Source: a virus. From it: a DNA stretch of 47,871 nt. The translations under genes and the position numbers were made by a program. Where the stretch lies: positions 1 to 47,871 of the IMG/VR virus record IMGVR_UViG_3300025889_000190; one strand, written 5' to 3'. This document shows, piece by piece, positions 19,601 through 26,265 of the stretch. Under the pieces are notes generated by a model that was not told the origin of the DNA, made no database searches, and was given only the letters and a program-made list of their open reading frames with translations. Position 1 is the stretch's first letter. Each line of letters starts with the position of its first letter.

Positions 19601-20007
19601 TTGATGTAGGTGGAGCTAATATTGATGGATCAGCAGGTTCTATTCTTACAATGGATACTATCAATGGTACTACTAAAAACTTTGATATTACCCACCCATC
19701 AAAAGGCGAACCTTGGAGATTAAGATACTCAGTACTTGAAGGCCCAGAAATTGGTGTATATGTTAGAGGTAGATTAACTAATAATAATACAATTGAATTA
19801 CCATACTACTGGGTTGACTTAGTACATGAAGACTCTATAACAGTAACATTAACTCCAATTAATAAACCCCAAAATTTATACGTTATATCAACTACCACAG
19901 AAAAGATAACGATAGGTATTGAAGATGGAGATATTGATTGTTACTACGTGATATATGGTGAAAGAAAAGATGTAGATAAATTAATAACTGAATACATTAA
20001 AAAATAA
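10639..20007 (+). CDS. Collagen-like fibre protein 2 (3122 aa) with carbohydrate-binding insert
   Basis: The largest gene in the window. Residues 1-486 are a Ser/Thr-rich beta-structured N-terminal region with several phage-fibre style segments. Residues 487-513 are 9 Gly-X-Y triplets. Residues about 516-569 are a small Trp-rich module (WQGTWSGATAYALNDVV, then GSTYISI and a closing GWWDLLA) resembling chitin-binding type 3 (CBM5/12-like) modules of phage fibres. Residues 570-2912 are 781 further triplets dominated by GIQ, GTQ, GSQ and GTI, with GRQ at intervals and no proline that I can find. Residues 2913-3122 are a C-terminal domain with HPSKGEPWRLRYS, EGPEIGVYVRGRL and LPYYWVDLV, a signature of a known phage-fibre tip domain. 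The predicted stalk is about 670 nm. Likely a long host-attachment fibre. Confidence 0.85.
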   Translation: MYSINSPEGLFFNISGSTAFYISSSGYYYSASEEGYEQGETHYVVDSASAILVMEDDFTLLSNRGEFYIGGLTSSMILTNTSASLQSNTVRFIPTQATLEAYIEGLQKNTDVGSQIFTLTSYLVYDNTTGEVRSIDYNDIIVPSASYALTSSYLLNPTISGSISQVDYIDFNTGSAVPAWKSGRVFWDNTDGALSVYNAEQDITLQVGQENWTRIYNPLPTTVTNGTVVRLSGTHGDVPEIERAQSLSVSGSVNLTNQILGVATHDIEAGTFGYITTQGLVRGLNTNAFNDGDTLFVSTGSSGALQNTAPRAPFEIIPVGVCVKASPGGSGIIYVAVQQPIDFSDLSSAKVEDTYIYGDLWTYIPSGSTGVWTHTNQLSGSYGLTGSLQATSFIGTLTGNASTATSASHALTASYVLPLHQAVIITGSLIVSSSNTFQNIGPAEFTGSVSITGSLISDFPNTGTSNDILVLDSDKVVRTRSNLSLQGIQGIQGTQGIQGIQGIQGTQGIQGIQGIGFSWQGTWSGATAYALNDVVEENGSTYISIQGSNLNHQPGTAGGIGWWDLLAAQGTQGIQGTQGTQGIQGVQGIQGSQGTIGTQGIQGIQGSQGTIGTQGIQGIQGSQGTIGSQGTQGTQGIQGTQGIQGIQGVQGTQGIQGIQGSQGTIGSQGTQGTQGIQGIQGSQGTIGSQGTQGTQGIQGIQGTQGTQGIQGIQGVQGIQGSQGTIGSQGTQGTQGIQGTQGIQGIQGIQGSQGTIGSQGTQGTQGIQGTQGTQGIQGIQGSQGTIGSQGTQGTQGIQGIQGTQGTQGIQGIQGIQGSQGTIGSQGTQGTQGIQGTQGIQGIQGVQGIQGSQGTIGSQGTQGTQGIQGIQGSQGTIGSQGTQGTQGIQGIQGIQGSQGTIGSQGTQGTQGIQGIQGSQGTIGTQGIQGIQGSQGTIGSQGTQGTQGTQGIQGIQGIQGSQGTIGTQGIQGIQGSQGTIGSQGTQGTQGIQGIQGIQGSQGTIGSQGTQGTQGIQGIQGTQGTQGIQGIQGTQGTQGIQGIQGSQGTIGSQGTQGTQGIQGIQGIQGSQGTIGSQGTQGTQGIQGIQGTQGTQGIQGIQGIQGIQGSQGTIGSQGTIGSQGTQGTQGIQGTQGTQGIQGIQGIQGRQGIQGSQGTIGSQGTQGTQGIQGIQGIQGSQGTIGSQGTQGTQGIQGTQGTQGIQGIQGTQGTQGIQGIQGSQGTIGSQGTQGTQGIQGIQGIQGIQGIQGSQGTIGSQGTQGTQGIQGTQGIQGIQGIQGTQGIQGRQGIQGSQGTIGSQGTQGTQGIQGIQGIQGSQGTIGSQGTQGTQGIQGIQGIQGTQGTQGIQGIQGRQGIQGSQGTIGSQGTQGTQGIQGIQGIQGSQGTIGSQGTQGTQGIQGIQGSQGTIGSQGTQGTQGIQGIQGIQGTQGTQGIQGIQGRQGIQGSQGTIGSQGTQGTQGTQGIQGIQGIQGSQGTIGSQGTQGTQGIQGIQGTQGTQGIQGIQGSQGTIGSQGTQGTQGIQGIQGTQGTQGIQGIQGSQGTIGSQGTQGTQGIQGIQGTQGIQGTQGIQGIQGIQGSQGTIGSQGTQGTQGIQGTQGTQGTQGIQGIQGIQGRQGIQGSQGTIGSQGTQGTQGIQGIQGIQGSQGTIGSQGTQGTQGIQGTQGTQGIQGIQGTQGTQGIQGIQGIQGSQGTIGSQGTQGTQGIQGIQGTQGTQGIQGIQGIQGIQGRQGIQGSQGTIGSQGTQGTQGIQGIQGIQGSQGTIGSQGTQGTQGIQGIQGSQGTIGSQGTQGTQGIQGIQGTQGIQGTQGTQGTQGIQGIQGSQGTIGSQGTQGTQGIQGVQGIQGSQGTIGSQGTQGTQGIQGTQGIQGIQGIQGTQGIQGRQGIQGSQGTIGSQGTQGTQGIQGIQGIQGSQGTIGSQGTQGTQGIQGIQGSQGTIGSQGTQGTQGIQGIQGTQGTQGTQGIQGIQGIQGRQGIQGSQGTIGSQGTQGTQGTQGIQGIQGSQGTIGSQGTQGTQGIQGIQGSQGTIGSQGTQGTQGTQGIQGIQGTQGTQGIQGIQGRQGIQGSQGTIGSQGTQGTQGTQGIQGIQGIQGIQGSQGTIGSQGTIGSQGTQGTQGIQGIQGTQGIQGRQGIQGSQGTIGSQGTQGTQGIQGIQGIQGIQGSQGTIGSQGTIGSQGTQGTQGIQGIQGTQGIQGRQGIQGSQGTIGSQGTQGTQGIQGIQGIQGSQGTIGSQGTQGTQGIQGIQGSQGTQGTQGTQGIQGIQGIQGSQGTIGTQGIQGRQGIQGSQGTIGTQGIQGTQGIQGIQGIQGSQGTIGSQGTQGTQGIQGIQGSQGTIGTQGIQGRQGIQGSQGTIGTQGIQGTQGIQGIQGIQGSQGTIGSQGTQGTQGIQGIQGSQGTIGTQGIQGRQGIQGSQGTIGSQGTIGTQGIQGIQGIQGSQGTIGTQGIQGRQGIQGSQGTIGSQGTQGTQGIQGIQGIQGSQGTIGSQGTIGTQGIQGIQGAQGTIGTQGIQGRQGIQGSQGTIGSQGTQGTQGIQGIQGIQGSQGTIGSQGTIGSQGTIGSQGTIGTQGIQGIQGRQGIQGSQGTIGSQGTIGSQGTIGSQGTIGTQGIQGIQGIQGRQGIQGSQGTIGSQGTIGSQGTIGSQGTIGTQGIQGIQGIQGRQGIQGSQGTIGSQGTIGSQGTIGSQGTIGTQGIQGIQGIQGRQGIQGSQGTIGSQGTIGSQGTIGSQGTIGTQGIQGIQGRQGITGSQGTIGSQGTIGSQGTIGTQGIQGIQGRQGITGSQGTIGSQGTIGSQGTIGSQGTIGTQGIQGIQGIQGRQGIQGRQGITGSQGTIGSQGTIGSQGTIGTQGIQGIQGRQGITGSQGTIGSQGTIGSQGTIGTQGIQGIQGRQGTTGSQGTIGSQGTIGSQGTIGTQGIQGRQGIQGTDASTSISNNTDNYVVTATGGSSPTFNGEGNLTFDGVDLKIFGGGGLYTNGGQIDTQNGAIYTNGGNIQTAGGNIDVGGANIDGSAGSILTMDTINGTTKNFDITHPSKGEPWRLRYSVLEGPEIGVYVRGRLTNNNTIELPYYWVDLVHEDSITVTLTPINKPQNLYVISTTTEKITIGIEDGDIDCYYVIYGERKDVDKLITEYIKK
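12097..12177 (+). repeat. Short Gly-X-Y block before the carbohydrate-binding insert
   Basis: Nine triplets (GIQ and GTQ only), residues 487-513 of fibre 2, separated from the main array by the CBM-like module. Confidence 0.9.
12184..12342 (+). other. CBM5/12-like module inside the collagen region of fibre 2
   Basis: It encodes about 53 residues (516-568) with aromatic positions spaced as in small chitin-binding type 3 modules: W-x-G-x-W, a Y-x-x-x-D-V-V stretch, S-T-Y-I-S and a final G-W-W. Members of this family bind polysaccharide in secreted enzymes and phage fibres. Placed between two collagen blocks it would display three copies around a trimeric stalk. Carbohydrate binding is inferred from the family. 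Confidence 0.65.
12346..19374 (+). repeat. Gly-X-Y coding array of fibre 2 (781 triplets)
   Basis: An unbroken 7029-nt array coding 2343 residues. Up to about 18235 the unit is [15 protein letters not shown]-(GIQ)n with occasional GRQ; from about 18236 it switches to GSQ-GTI runs closed by [12 protein letters not shown], the style of fibre 1. Codon use is scrambled synonymously from copy to copy. The minus strand and other frames also stay open for long stretches because the repeat lacks stops there; those are shadows. Confidence 0.95.
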
Positions 20008-20015
20008 TATTTATA
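20006..20015 (+). promoter_or_regulatory. AATATTTATA motif before fibre 3
   Basis: A consensus copy overlapping the fibre 2 stop codon and ending 4 nt before ATG 20020. Confidence 0.5.
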
Positions 20016-20019
20016 TTAA

Positions 20020-23016
20020 ATGGCCAAAAACGTCCGAATCATCCCCGCACAAGGAAAAATAATATTCCAAGATGATACTGCTCAAGGTGGAGCGCAAGAA
20101 GTTTCATTAGTAATGAAACAAACTAATGGTGTTGCTACAGGTGTTGATTTTTCAATAAATGGAGGAGAGGCTATAAGTACTCAAGGTACTCAAGGTATTC
20201 AGGGTAGACAAGGAACAACTGGACCTCAAGGAACAATTGGTTCTCAAGGTACAATTGGATCACAAGGTATCCAAGGTCGTCAAGGTACAACAGGTCCCCA
20301 GGGTACTATCGGTTCTCAAGGTATTCAAGGTCGTCAAGGTGTACAAGGTACTACTGGACCACAAGGTACTATCGGTTCTCAAGGTATTCAAGGTCGTCAA
20401 GGTGTACAAGGTACTACTGGTCCACAAGGTACAATTGGATCACAAGGTACTCAAGGTACTACTGGACCACAAGGTACAATTGGTACTCAAGGTATACAAG
20501 GTAGACAAGGTGTACAAGGTATTAATGCTGGAATTACATCATACACAAACCCTTTAGATAACAGAGTATTAACCTCTGTTAACTCCAGTACAATTAATTC
20601 AGAAGCTAATTTAACTTTTGATGGTTCAACCTTAACCGTAACCGGTAACGGAGGAACAGTATTAGATGTACAAGGATCTGCCGGACAATTATTCTCAGTA
20701 ACTGATAGTTTAACCGGGGTATTATTCTCGGTAAACGATATTTCAGGTATTCCAATTCTAGAAGTAGAAGATACAGATACTGTGACAATGGGTACTTTTG
20801 GACAGAACACATTAGTTGTTTCAGGTTCAAATATCTATGCCCACCAGTTAACAAATGATTCAGAGACTGTAGCTCTTACTTATAATACATCAACTAAAAA
20901 GATAAGCTACAATACAGTAGCTGGACCTACTGGTCCAACAGGTCCAACTGGCCCTCAAGGTACAATTGGTTCACAAGGTATTCAAGGTAGACAAGGTACT
21001 ACTGGTCCACAAGGAACTATAGGTTCTACAGGTCCAACTGGTCCTCAAGGTACAATTGGTACACAAGGTATACAAGGTCGCCAAGGTATTCAAGGTACAA
21101 CAGGTGGAACTGGTGGAACCGGTTCCCAAGGAACAATAGGTTCTACAGGACCAACTGGTCCTCAAGGTACAATTGGTACACAAGGTATCCAAGGTCGTCA
21201 AGGTACTATAGGAGGAACAGGTGGAACTGGACCAACAGGACCACAAGGTACTATTGGTTCTACAGGACCAACAGGACCAACTGGTCCAACTGGTTCACAA
21301 GGAACTATTGGATCTACTGGTCCAACAGGTCCAACAGGACCTCAAGGTACTATTGGTACTCAAGGTATTCAAGGTCGTCAAGGTATTACTGGTAATGTAG
21401 GTGGTCAAGGACCACAAGGAGATCCAGGACCTCCAGGTCCAACTGGACCAACTGGACCAACAGGTCCTCAAGGTACAATAGGTTCTACAGGTGGAACAGG
21501 ACCAACAGGTCCTACCGGACCAACTGGCCCACAAGGAACAATAGGTTCTCAAGGCATTCAAGGTAGACAAGGTACCACAGGTGGAACTGGCGGAACTGGA
21601 CCAACAGGTCCTCAAGGAACTATAGGTTCAACAGGTCCAACTGGTCCAACAGGCCCACAAGGTACAATAGGTTCTCAAGGTATACAAGGACGTCAAGGTA
21701 TAACAGGTAATACTGGTGGTCAAGGACCACAAGGAGATCCAGGACCTCCAGGCCCAACAGGTCCTACAGGTCCAACAGGTCCACAAGGAACAATTGGATC
21801 AACAGGTCCTACTGGTGGAACTGGTCCAACTGGTCCACAAGGAACTATAGGCTCTCAAGGTATACAAGGACGTCAAGGTATTACTGGTAGTACAGGTGGT
21901 ACTGGACCAACAGGACCACAAGGTACTATTGGATCAACAGGTCCTACTGGTGGAACTGGTCCAACTGGTTCACAAGGTATCCAAGGTATCCAAGGTCGTC
22001 AAGGTACTATAGGAGGAACAGGTGGAACTGGACCAACAGGACCACAAGGAACTATAGGTTCTCAAGGTATACAAGGACGTCAAGGTATTACTGGTAGTAC
22101 AGGTGGTACTGGACCAACAGGTCCAACAGGACCTACTGGACCTAATGGTCCAACTGGTCCACAGGGTACTATAGGCTCACAAGGTATACAAGGACGTCAA
22201 GGTATAACAGGTAATACTGGTGGTACTGGACCAACAGGTCCTCAAGGAACTATCGGATCTACTGGAGGTACTGGTCCAACTGGTCCAACAGGCCCACAAG
22301 GTACAATAGGTTCTCAAGGTATACAAGGTCGCCAAGGAATTACTGGTAGCACAGGTGGACCAGGTCCTCAAGGAGATCCAGGACCTCCAGGTCCAACAGG
22401 TCCTCAAGGTACAATTGGTTCACAAGGTATACAAGGTCGTCAAGGTACAACAGGTGGAACTGGTGGAACTGGTTCTCAAGGTACAATAGGTTCACAAGGT
22501 ATACAAGGTCGTCAAGGTACAACAGGTGGAACTGGTGGAACTGGTCCTCAAGGAACAATAGGTTCAACCGGCGGAACAGGTCCAACAGGTCCTACAGGTC
22601 CTACAGGTCCTACTGGTGGATTTACTACAAATTCAAATGCTCAAGTTAATTCCTTAGGAGCAGGTATTGCAGCTACAGGTAACCCTGGAGAAATTGTAGC
22701 CACAGGTAACATTATAGCCTTCTATTCAGATGCTAGATTAAAAACTAATGTTGAAAAAATTGAATCAGCTTTAGAATTATTAGCTAAGATTAGAGGTGTA
22801 AGATATAATTGGACAGAAGAAGCTGAAGAAATGGCTCCATCAAGAGCAGGTAAAAGAGAAATTGGTGTAATTGCTCAAGAAGTTGAAGAAGTACTCCCAG
22901 AATTAGTACCTGAATTCCATGGATACAAAACCGTATTATACGATAGATTAGTTGCATTATTAATTGAAGCTGTTAAAGAATTAATGGAAGAAGTTAATAA
23001 ATTAAAAGAAAAATAA
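20020..23016 (+). CDS. Collagen-like fibre protein 3 (998 aa) with S74 chaperone domain
   Basis: Residues 1-55 are an N-terminal anchor. Residues 56-166 are 37 Gly-X-Y triplets, 167-301 a beta-structured spacer, and 302-865 another 188 triplets, mostly [15 protein letters not shown] and GRQ. The rest is a linker plus a C-terminal intramolecular chaperone (Peptidase_S74 family): SDARLK at 903-908, then [16 protein letters not shown] and a final amphipathic helix. In the endosialidase family the Ser and Lys of this motif (here Ser903 and Lys908) cut the chaperone off after trimer assembly, which would release a 96-aa piece. Unlike fibres 1 and 2 this stalk is proline-rich, with Pro mostly in X and Thr in Y. 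Three GDP-GPP pairs place proline in Y (residues 469/472, 574/577, 787/790). Domain calls are firm; receptor role is inferred. Confidence 0.88.
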   Translation: MAKNVRIIPAQGKIIFQDDTAQGGAQEVSLVMKQTNGVATGVDFSINGGEAISTQGTQGIQGRQGTTGPQGTIGSQGTIGSQGIQGRQGTTGPQGTIGSQGIQGRQGVQGTTGPQGTIGSQGIQGRQGVQGTTGPQGTIGSQGTQGTTGPQGTIGTQGIQGRQGVQGINAGITSYTNPLDNRVLTSVNSSTINSEANLTFDGSTLTVTGNGGTVLDVQGSAGQLFSVTDSLTGVLFSVNDISGIPILEVEDTDTVTMGTFGQNTLVVSGSNIYAHQLTNDSETVALTYNTSTKKISYNTVAGPTGPTGPTGPQGTIGSQGIQGRQGTTGPQGTIGSTGPTGPQGTIGTQGIQGRQGIQGTTGGTGGTGSQGTIGSTGPTGPQGTIGTQGIQGRQGTIGGTGGTGPTGPQGTIGSTGPTGPTGPTGSQGTIGSTGPTGPTGPQGTIGTQGIQGRQGITGNVGGQGPQGDPGPPGPTGPTGPTGPQGTIGSTGGTGPTGPTGPTGPQGTIGSQGIQGRQGTTGGTGGTGPTGPQGTIGSTGPTGPTGPQGTIGSQGIQGRQGITGNTGGQGPQGDPGPPGPTGPTGPTGPQGTIGSTGPTGGTGPTGPQGTIGSQGIQGRQGITGSTGGTGPTGPQGTIGSTGPTGGTGPTGSQGIQGIQGRQGTIGGTGGTGPTGPQGTIGSQGIQGRQGITGSTGGTGPTGPTGPTGPNGPTGPQGTIGSQGIQGRQGITGNTGGTGPTGPQGTIGSTGGTGPTGPTGPQGTIGSQGIQGRQGITGSTGGPGPQGDPGPPGPTGPQGTIGSQGIQGRQGTTGGTGGTGSQGTIGSQGIQGRQGTTGGTGGTGPQGTIGSTGGTGPTGPTGPTGPTGGFTTNSNAQVNSLGAGIAATGNPGEIVATGNIIAFYSDARLKTNVEKIESALELLAKIRGVRYNWTEEAEEMAPSRAGKREIGVIAQEVEEVLPELVPEFHGYKTVLYDRLVALLIEAVKELMEEVNKLKEK
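20185..20517 (+). repeat. First Gly-X-Y block of fibre 3 (37 triplets)
   Basis: It encodes residues 56-166, with a repeated [21 protein letters not shown] order. Confidence 0.93.
20923..22614 (+). repeat. Second Gly-X-Y block of fibre 3 (188 triplets, GPT-rich)
   Basis: It encodes residues 302-865. GPT/GPQ runs alternate with [12 protein letters not shown]. Thr in the Y position after Pro is the pattern of glycosylated bacterial collagens such as BclA of Bacillus anthracis. Confidence 0.93.
22726..23013 (+). other. Peptidase_S74 intramolecular chaperone domain
   Basis: Residues 903-998 of fibre 3. The SDARLK entry motif supplies the presumed Ser/Lys cleavage pair, and the [13 protein letters not shown] core and C-terminal helix match the family. 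Self-cleavage immediately before Ser903 is expected by homology. Confidence 0.85.
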
Positions 23017-23019
23017 ATT

Positions 23020-24687
23020 ATGGCTTATATTAGACCAGCGGGAGTTCAAAACTCAAATTTTTCATTAGGAGAAGTTTCTGCGTTTGTGAACTTAAACCAA
23101 GGACCAAGTGCTAACGACCAGGTACAAGCTAATATGGAGGTCTTATATCAAAACATTGATACAAACAATATTCCTGGTTGTGCTCCTTTACCATCAACTA
23201 CTTCAAATCTAACCATTCAGTGGTTTTATGGTAGAGATGATATGGGTAATACAAACTATTCACCATATTATCTTTCAAATACAGAAAATGGAGATAATGT
23301 AGATAATACAACCTATAGTATAAGAAACGGGTGGGGTGAACTAAATGTAGGTACAAATAGAGATTTTATGGCTCACTTGTTAGCTATAGACACTACTACA
23401 GGTATTAGATATTATGCTGGTCCTCAAAACTCTTGGGGATGGAGACCAGGTTGTACTATATATAAAGTAGATGGTACTTGTGTAACTCCTATTTCAAGAT
23501 ATACAAATAATAATATTTTAGGTTCAATTCCACAAAGAGGTGTTACTGGAGCTCCATTTTCCCCTATTATAAATGTGACTTCTGGATACGGTATTAATGC
23601 CTTTTCAGAAGATGGAAATAACGCTCGTATGGTATTTTTGTTATATAGTTGGAATGTAAATACTCCATCTATCACTTATCAAACATATACAAACTCTTCT
23701 AATATACCTGATATGGCCGCTAGTGAAGAAGGAGCAGAAGATGCTTTATGGTTAGGAGATGGTGGTGCTACAGGATTTGATACAGTAGCTGTTCTAGTAC
23801 AAAGACAATGGTGGGGTCGTAGAATTTGTTTTGCTAAAAGAAATAACGGTGGTACTTTTAACTCTTTTAAAGTACAAGCAATGTTTAACCAATATGAAGA
23901 AAACCAAACTCAAGGTGATAATAATGGAGGTTGTTTGGCTTGGGATCCTATTAACAATGTAATATACGCTGTTTATGTTTACAGAATTGCCCCAGGCCCA
24001 TGGAACTCAGGATTAATTTACTCTAAATGTAATGTTAACCTTAATGGTACCGGCCAGGTCCAAACATCAGGAATGACCACTTATAGACGATATAATGCTG
24101 GTGCTATTCCAGGTGCTCGATCTTTAGGTACAGCTATTATACATAATGATGGTGTTTATAATTATTTAGCTACATCTTGGAATAGAACAACTAATGGTTT
24201 ATGGGATATTTATTTGGAAATTTATAGAAATAATCCTAGTACCAACACATACACCAAAATGGGTAATACTGAAAATTTATTAATTCAAGGAGGATTATTT
24301 AATGACGGTGCTGAAAGAATTAGAATTGAAAAATTTGCTGATACTGAAATTGTAGACTCTAATGGCAGTCCTGTAAACACGTATAAAAACTTTGTAGTAT
24401 CTTATGTAGATTCTTCAAATAATACAATTTTAAGATGGTTTAGATTTGACCAAAATAATGTAGGTACTGGAAATAATGCTTTAACTTTAATGGATACTGT
24501 TACATTAGCATCAAATTATAGAGGAATATTAGGTCGTAATTTTAGTGAAATTACAAACCAATGGTTAAACTCTACTCTTGTAATGTGTAGCACAGCTAAC
24601 GGATCAGGAAATACATATCCTTGGAATAGTAAAGCCTATAACTACCAAGGTCTTGCCGATGTATCAGTAATGTTAAGACTAGTTTAA
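23020..24687 (+). CDS. Predicted virion protein of unknown function
   Basis: A 555-aa protein not assigned to a family. It has no signal peptide or membrane segment. It is rich in Asn, Gly, Thr and aromatic residues, with recurring short beta-strand patterns ending in Trp (for example IRNGWGEL, SWGWRPG, QRQWWGRR). Such a composition suggests a beta-propeller or beta-sandwich receptor-binding protein. Seven Cys residues occur, not obviously paired. It follows the S74 fibre gene after 3 nt and precedes the sulfotransferase gene by 4 nt, so it seems co-transcribed with both. A fibre tip, fibre-associated adhesin or glycan-binding protein is plausible; an enzymatic propeller cannot be ruled out. 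Confidence 0.5.
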   Translation: MAYIRPAGVQNSNFSLGEVSAFVNLNQGPSANDQVQANMEVLYQNIDTNNIPGCAPLPSTTSNLTIQWFYGRDDMGNTNYSPYYLSNTENGDNVDNTTYSIRNGWGELNVGTNRDFMAHLLAIDTTTGIRYYAGPQNSWGWRPGCTIYKVDGTCVTPISRYTNNNILGSIPQRGVTGAPFSPIINVTSGYGINAFSEDGNNARMVFLLYSWNVNTPSITYQTYTNSSNIPDMAASEEGAEDALWLGDGGATGFDTVAVLVQRQWWGRRICFAKRNNGGTFNSFKVQAMFNQYEENQTQGDNNGGCLAWDPINNVIYAVYVYRIAPGPWNSGLIYSKCNVNLNGTGQVQTSGMTTYRRYNAGAIPGARSLGTAIIHNDGVYNYLATSWNRTTNGLWDIYLEIYRNNPSTNTYTKMGNTENLLIQGGLFNDGAERIRIEKFADTEIVDSNGSPVNTYKNFVVSYVDSSNNTILRWFRFDQNNVGTGNNALTLMDTVTLASNYRGILGRNFSEITNQWLNSTLVMCSTANGSGNTYPWNSKAYNYQGLADVSVMLRLV

Positions 24688-24691
24688 AAAT

Positions 24692-25309
24692 ATGGTTTAT
24701 AATCAAATAAATACAATATTTGTACAAGTTACAAAAACAGCTTCTAATTCAATTCATAATTTATTAGCTAATGAAATCCAATTGTCTGTACCTTTAGTAC
24801 ATAAACCTTACAGAATGTCTGTTAGAGATGAATCTTTATATGGCAGAGATGTTTCCAATTATTATAATTTTTCAGTTGTTAGAAACCCATATGATAGATA
24901 TGTCTCCTCTTATACTTTTACAACTAGTATTGATTATTGGGAACTTACTTTTGATGAAACTCTTGATTTTTTAATAAATGCTGCACCTAATTGGTGGGAT
25001 AATTGCCCTAGTGTGATGAGACCTCAATGGTGGTATTTATGTGATCCGGATACTTATGCTATTGAAGTAGATGAAATTTATAAATTTGAAACTATAAACA
25101 GTGACTGGTCTACCATTGCAAATAAGATTAACACAGCCAATCCAGGAGCAAATATTTCTACTTCATTACCTACTTTAAATACTACTCCTGATAGAGATAG
25201 TTGGGAAACTTATTATACAGGTTCTTTAGGTCAAGAAAGAGCTCAAAAAGTAGAGCTATTATACGCTAAAGACTTTGAAGTGTTTAACTACGACAAATTA
25301 GTATTCTAA
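24692..25309 (+). CDS. PAPS-dependent sulfotransferase
   Basis: A 205-aa protein of the Sulfotransfer_2-type fold, which moves a sulfuryl group from PAPS to a hydroxyl or amine. The 5'-phosphosulfate loop is VTKTASNSI (residues 13-21, Lys15-Thr16), matching the usual PKTGGTS pattern. The 3'-phosphate motif is SVVRNPYDRYVSSY (61-74), with the expected Arg64 and Ser72. The size is at the lower end for the family. There is no membrane anchor, so it should be a soluble cytoplasmic enzyme acting during infection. Its stop overlaps the start of the next gene by one base, and an APS kinase-like gene lies 224 nt further on, so a donor-making enzyme is encoded in the same run. The acceptor is unknown; fibre side chains, a glycan on them, or a host surface sugar are candidates. 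Confidence 0.85.
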   Translation: MVYNQINTIFVQVTKTASNSIHNLLANEIQLSVPLVHKPYRMSVRDESLYGRDVSNYYNFSVVRNPYDRYVSSYTFTTSIDYWELTFDETLDFLINAAPNWWDNCPSVMRPQWWYLCDPDTYAIEVDEIYKFETINSDWSTIANKINTANPGANISTSLPTLNTTPDRDSWETYYTGSLGQERAQKVELLYAKDFEVFNYDKLVF

Positions 25310-25536
25310 TGACAGCTCAAGAAATATATGATGACTATATAGTGAACTTTCAAGAACCAGGTCCATGGTCTATTCCTTATACAGTTAGTAATGGAGATGG
25401 AACCTATTCAGATGATGTTTATAGTTTTGATACAAAAGATGAAGCAATAGTAGTACCTGAACTTCAAGCAATTATGGATTTACCAAACTTCTATTGTTGG
25501 CCTTTTGATATGTTATTGATGCAAGCAATTTTATGA
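25309..25536 (+). CDS. Small unknown protein between sulfotransferase and APS kinase
   Basis: A 75-aa acidic protein with no recognised family. Its ATG overlaps the sulfotransferase stop by one base, and its TGA overlaps the ATG of the APS kinase-like gene (ATGA, 4 nt), so it is held tightly inside the cassette by translational coupling. It contains GPWSIPYTVSNGDGTY followed by FDTKDEAI and a Trp/Phe-containing end. No transmembrane segment or Cys pair suggests a mechanism. It could be a small partner of the neighbouring enzymes. Confidence 0.6.
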   Translation: MTAQEIYDDYIVNFQEPGPWSIPYTVSNGDGTYSDDVYSFDTKDEAIVVPELQAIMDLPNFYCWPFDMLLMQAIL

Positions 25537-25937
25537 TAATTTGGTTTTATGGACAACCTGGAGCAGGTAAAACAACTTTAGCTAAAGCATTACTTGAAAA
25601 AATTGATGCTATACATGTTGATGGTGATGATGTTAGAGCAGTATTTAAAAACCAAGACTACTCTAAAGAAGGCAGAATAAAAAACTTAACTCTTATTAAT
25701 AATCTTGTTAGATTCTTAGATCATAAAGGATTTAATGTAATTGTCTCTGTAGTATCTCCTTATAAAGAAGTAAGAGATCAAATGTTAGATTTAGACCTTA
25801 AATATTATTATGTAACAACTACAGAAATAAGAGGAAGAGAACAATATTTTGTAGAAGATTTGGAAATTGGAAAAAAAGATATTATATTAGATACAACTAA
25901 TAAAACTGTAAATGAAGTACTCTCTCTTTATTGGTAG
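25533..25937 (+). CDS. cysC: Compact adenylylsulfate (APS) kinase-like protein
   Basis: A 134-aa P-loop kinase. Walker A is GQPGAGKT (residues 7-14). The APS-kinase DGDDVR motif is at 30-35, followed by YSKEGRIKN (43-51, the counterpart of the FS..DR.EN motif) and IVSVVSPY (70-77). These match CysC enzymes, which phosphorylate APS to PAPS, the donor for sulfotransferases. Typical CysC proteins are about 200 aa; here the lid and C-terminal region are abbreviated, so substrate preference may have changed. It overlaps the preceding gene by 4 nt and the nucleotidylyltransferase downstream by 26 nt, the tightest coupling in the window. Kinase fold is firm; use of APS is likely given the nearby sulfotransferase. 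Confidence 0.8.
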   Translation: MIIWFYGQPGAGKTTLAKALLEKIDAIHVDGDDVRAVFKNQDYSKEGRIKNLTLINNLVRFLDHKGFNVIVSVVSPYKEVRDQMLDLDLKYYYVTTTEIRGREQYFVEDLEIGKKDIILDTTNKTVNEVLSLYW

Positions 25938-26262
25938 ATGGCAACCTTGGCATGCTGGCCATAGATGGTTAATTAATCAAAGACTTAATGAAGGTAAGAA
26001 TGTTTGGCTTGCTATTAGAGATGTTCCTACAGATAAAAATAATCCCTTTACTCCTGAACAAGTTTTAGAAAATCTTAAAATTGAATTAGCTGATTTAATT
26101 CAAGAAGGAAGAATTAAAGTTTCAATCATCCCAGACATTGAATCAGTAAATTATGGACGAGGAGTTGGTTATGAAATTATTGAACATATACCACCTCAAA
26201 ATATTTATGATATCTCAGCTACAAAGATTCGAGAACAAATGAGAGAAGAAGGTAAACTTTAA
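25912..26262 (+). CDS. HxGH nucleotidylyltransferase (cytidylyltransferase-like)
   Basis: A 116-aa member of the nucleotidylyltransferase superfamily. The N-terminus has GRWQPWHAGH (residues 8-17) with the HxGH nucleotide-binding motif at 14-17. The C-terminus has ISATKIR (101-107), the second signature. A central AIRDVPTDKNNPFT stretch and NYGRGVGYE complete the pattern. The superfamily includes NMN adenylyltransferase, phosphopantetheine adenylyltransferase, cytidylyltransferases and ATP sulfurylase. Because it overlaps the APS kinase-like gene by 26 nt and shares the cassette with a sulfotransferase, a sulfate-activating (ATP sulfurylase-like) role is attractive but not shown by sequence. 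NAD synthesis or activation of another phosphorylated compound is equally compatible with the motifs. Confidence 0.75.
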   Translation: MKYSLFIGRWQPWHAGHRWLINQRLNEGKNVWLAIRDVPTDKNNPFTPEQVLENLKIELADLIQEGRIKVSIIPDIESVNYGRGVGYEIIEHIPPQNIYDISATKIREQMREEGKL

Positions 26263-26265
26263 ACA

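Noticed and set aside
6006-22614. CRISPR-like or satellite repeat array
   Set aside because: Periodicity is 9 nt in frame with collagen triplets; there are no spacers of constant size and no unique spacers.
24205-26212. Motif-like strings inside coding regions (for example AATATTTATG near 26200 and GATATTTATT near 24208)
   Set aside because: They lie inside genes without a start codon at the usual spacing; expected by chance in AT-rich coding DNA. They do show that the motif is not exclusive to gaps.
25912-26262. Calling the nucleotidylyltransferase NadR/NadM (NAD synthesis)
   Set aside because: HxGH and ISATKIR only fix the superfamily; the neighbours point to sulfate or sugar activation as strongly as to NAD.
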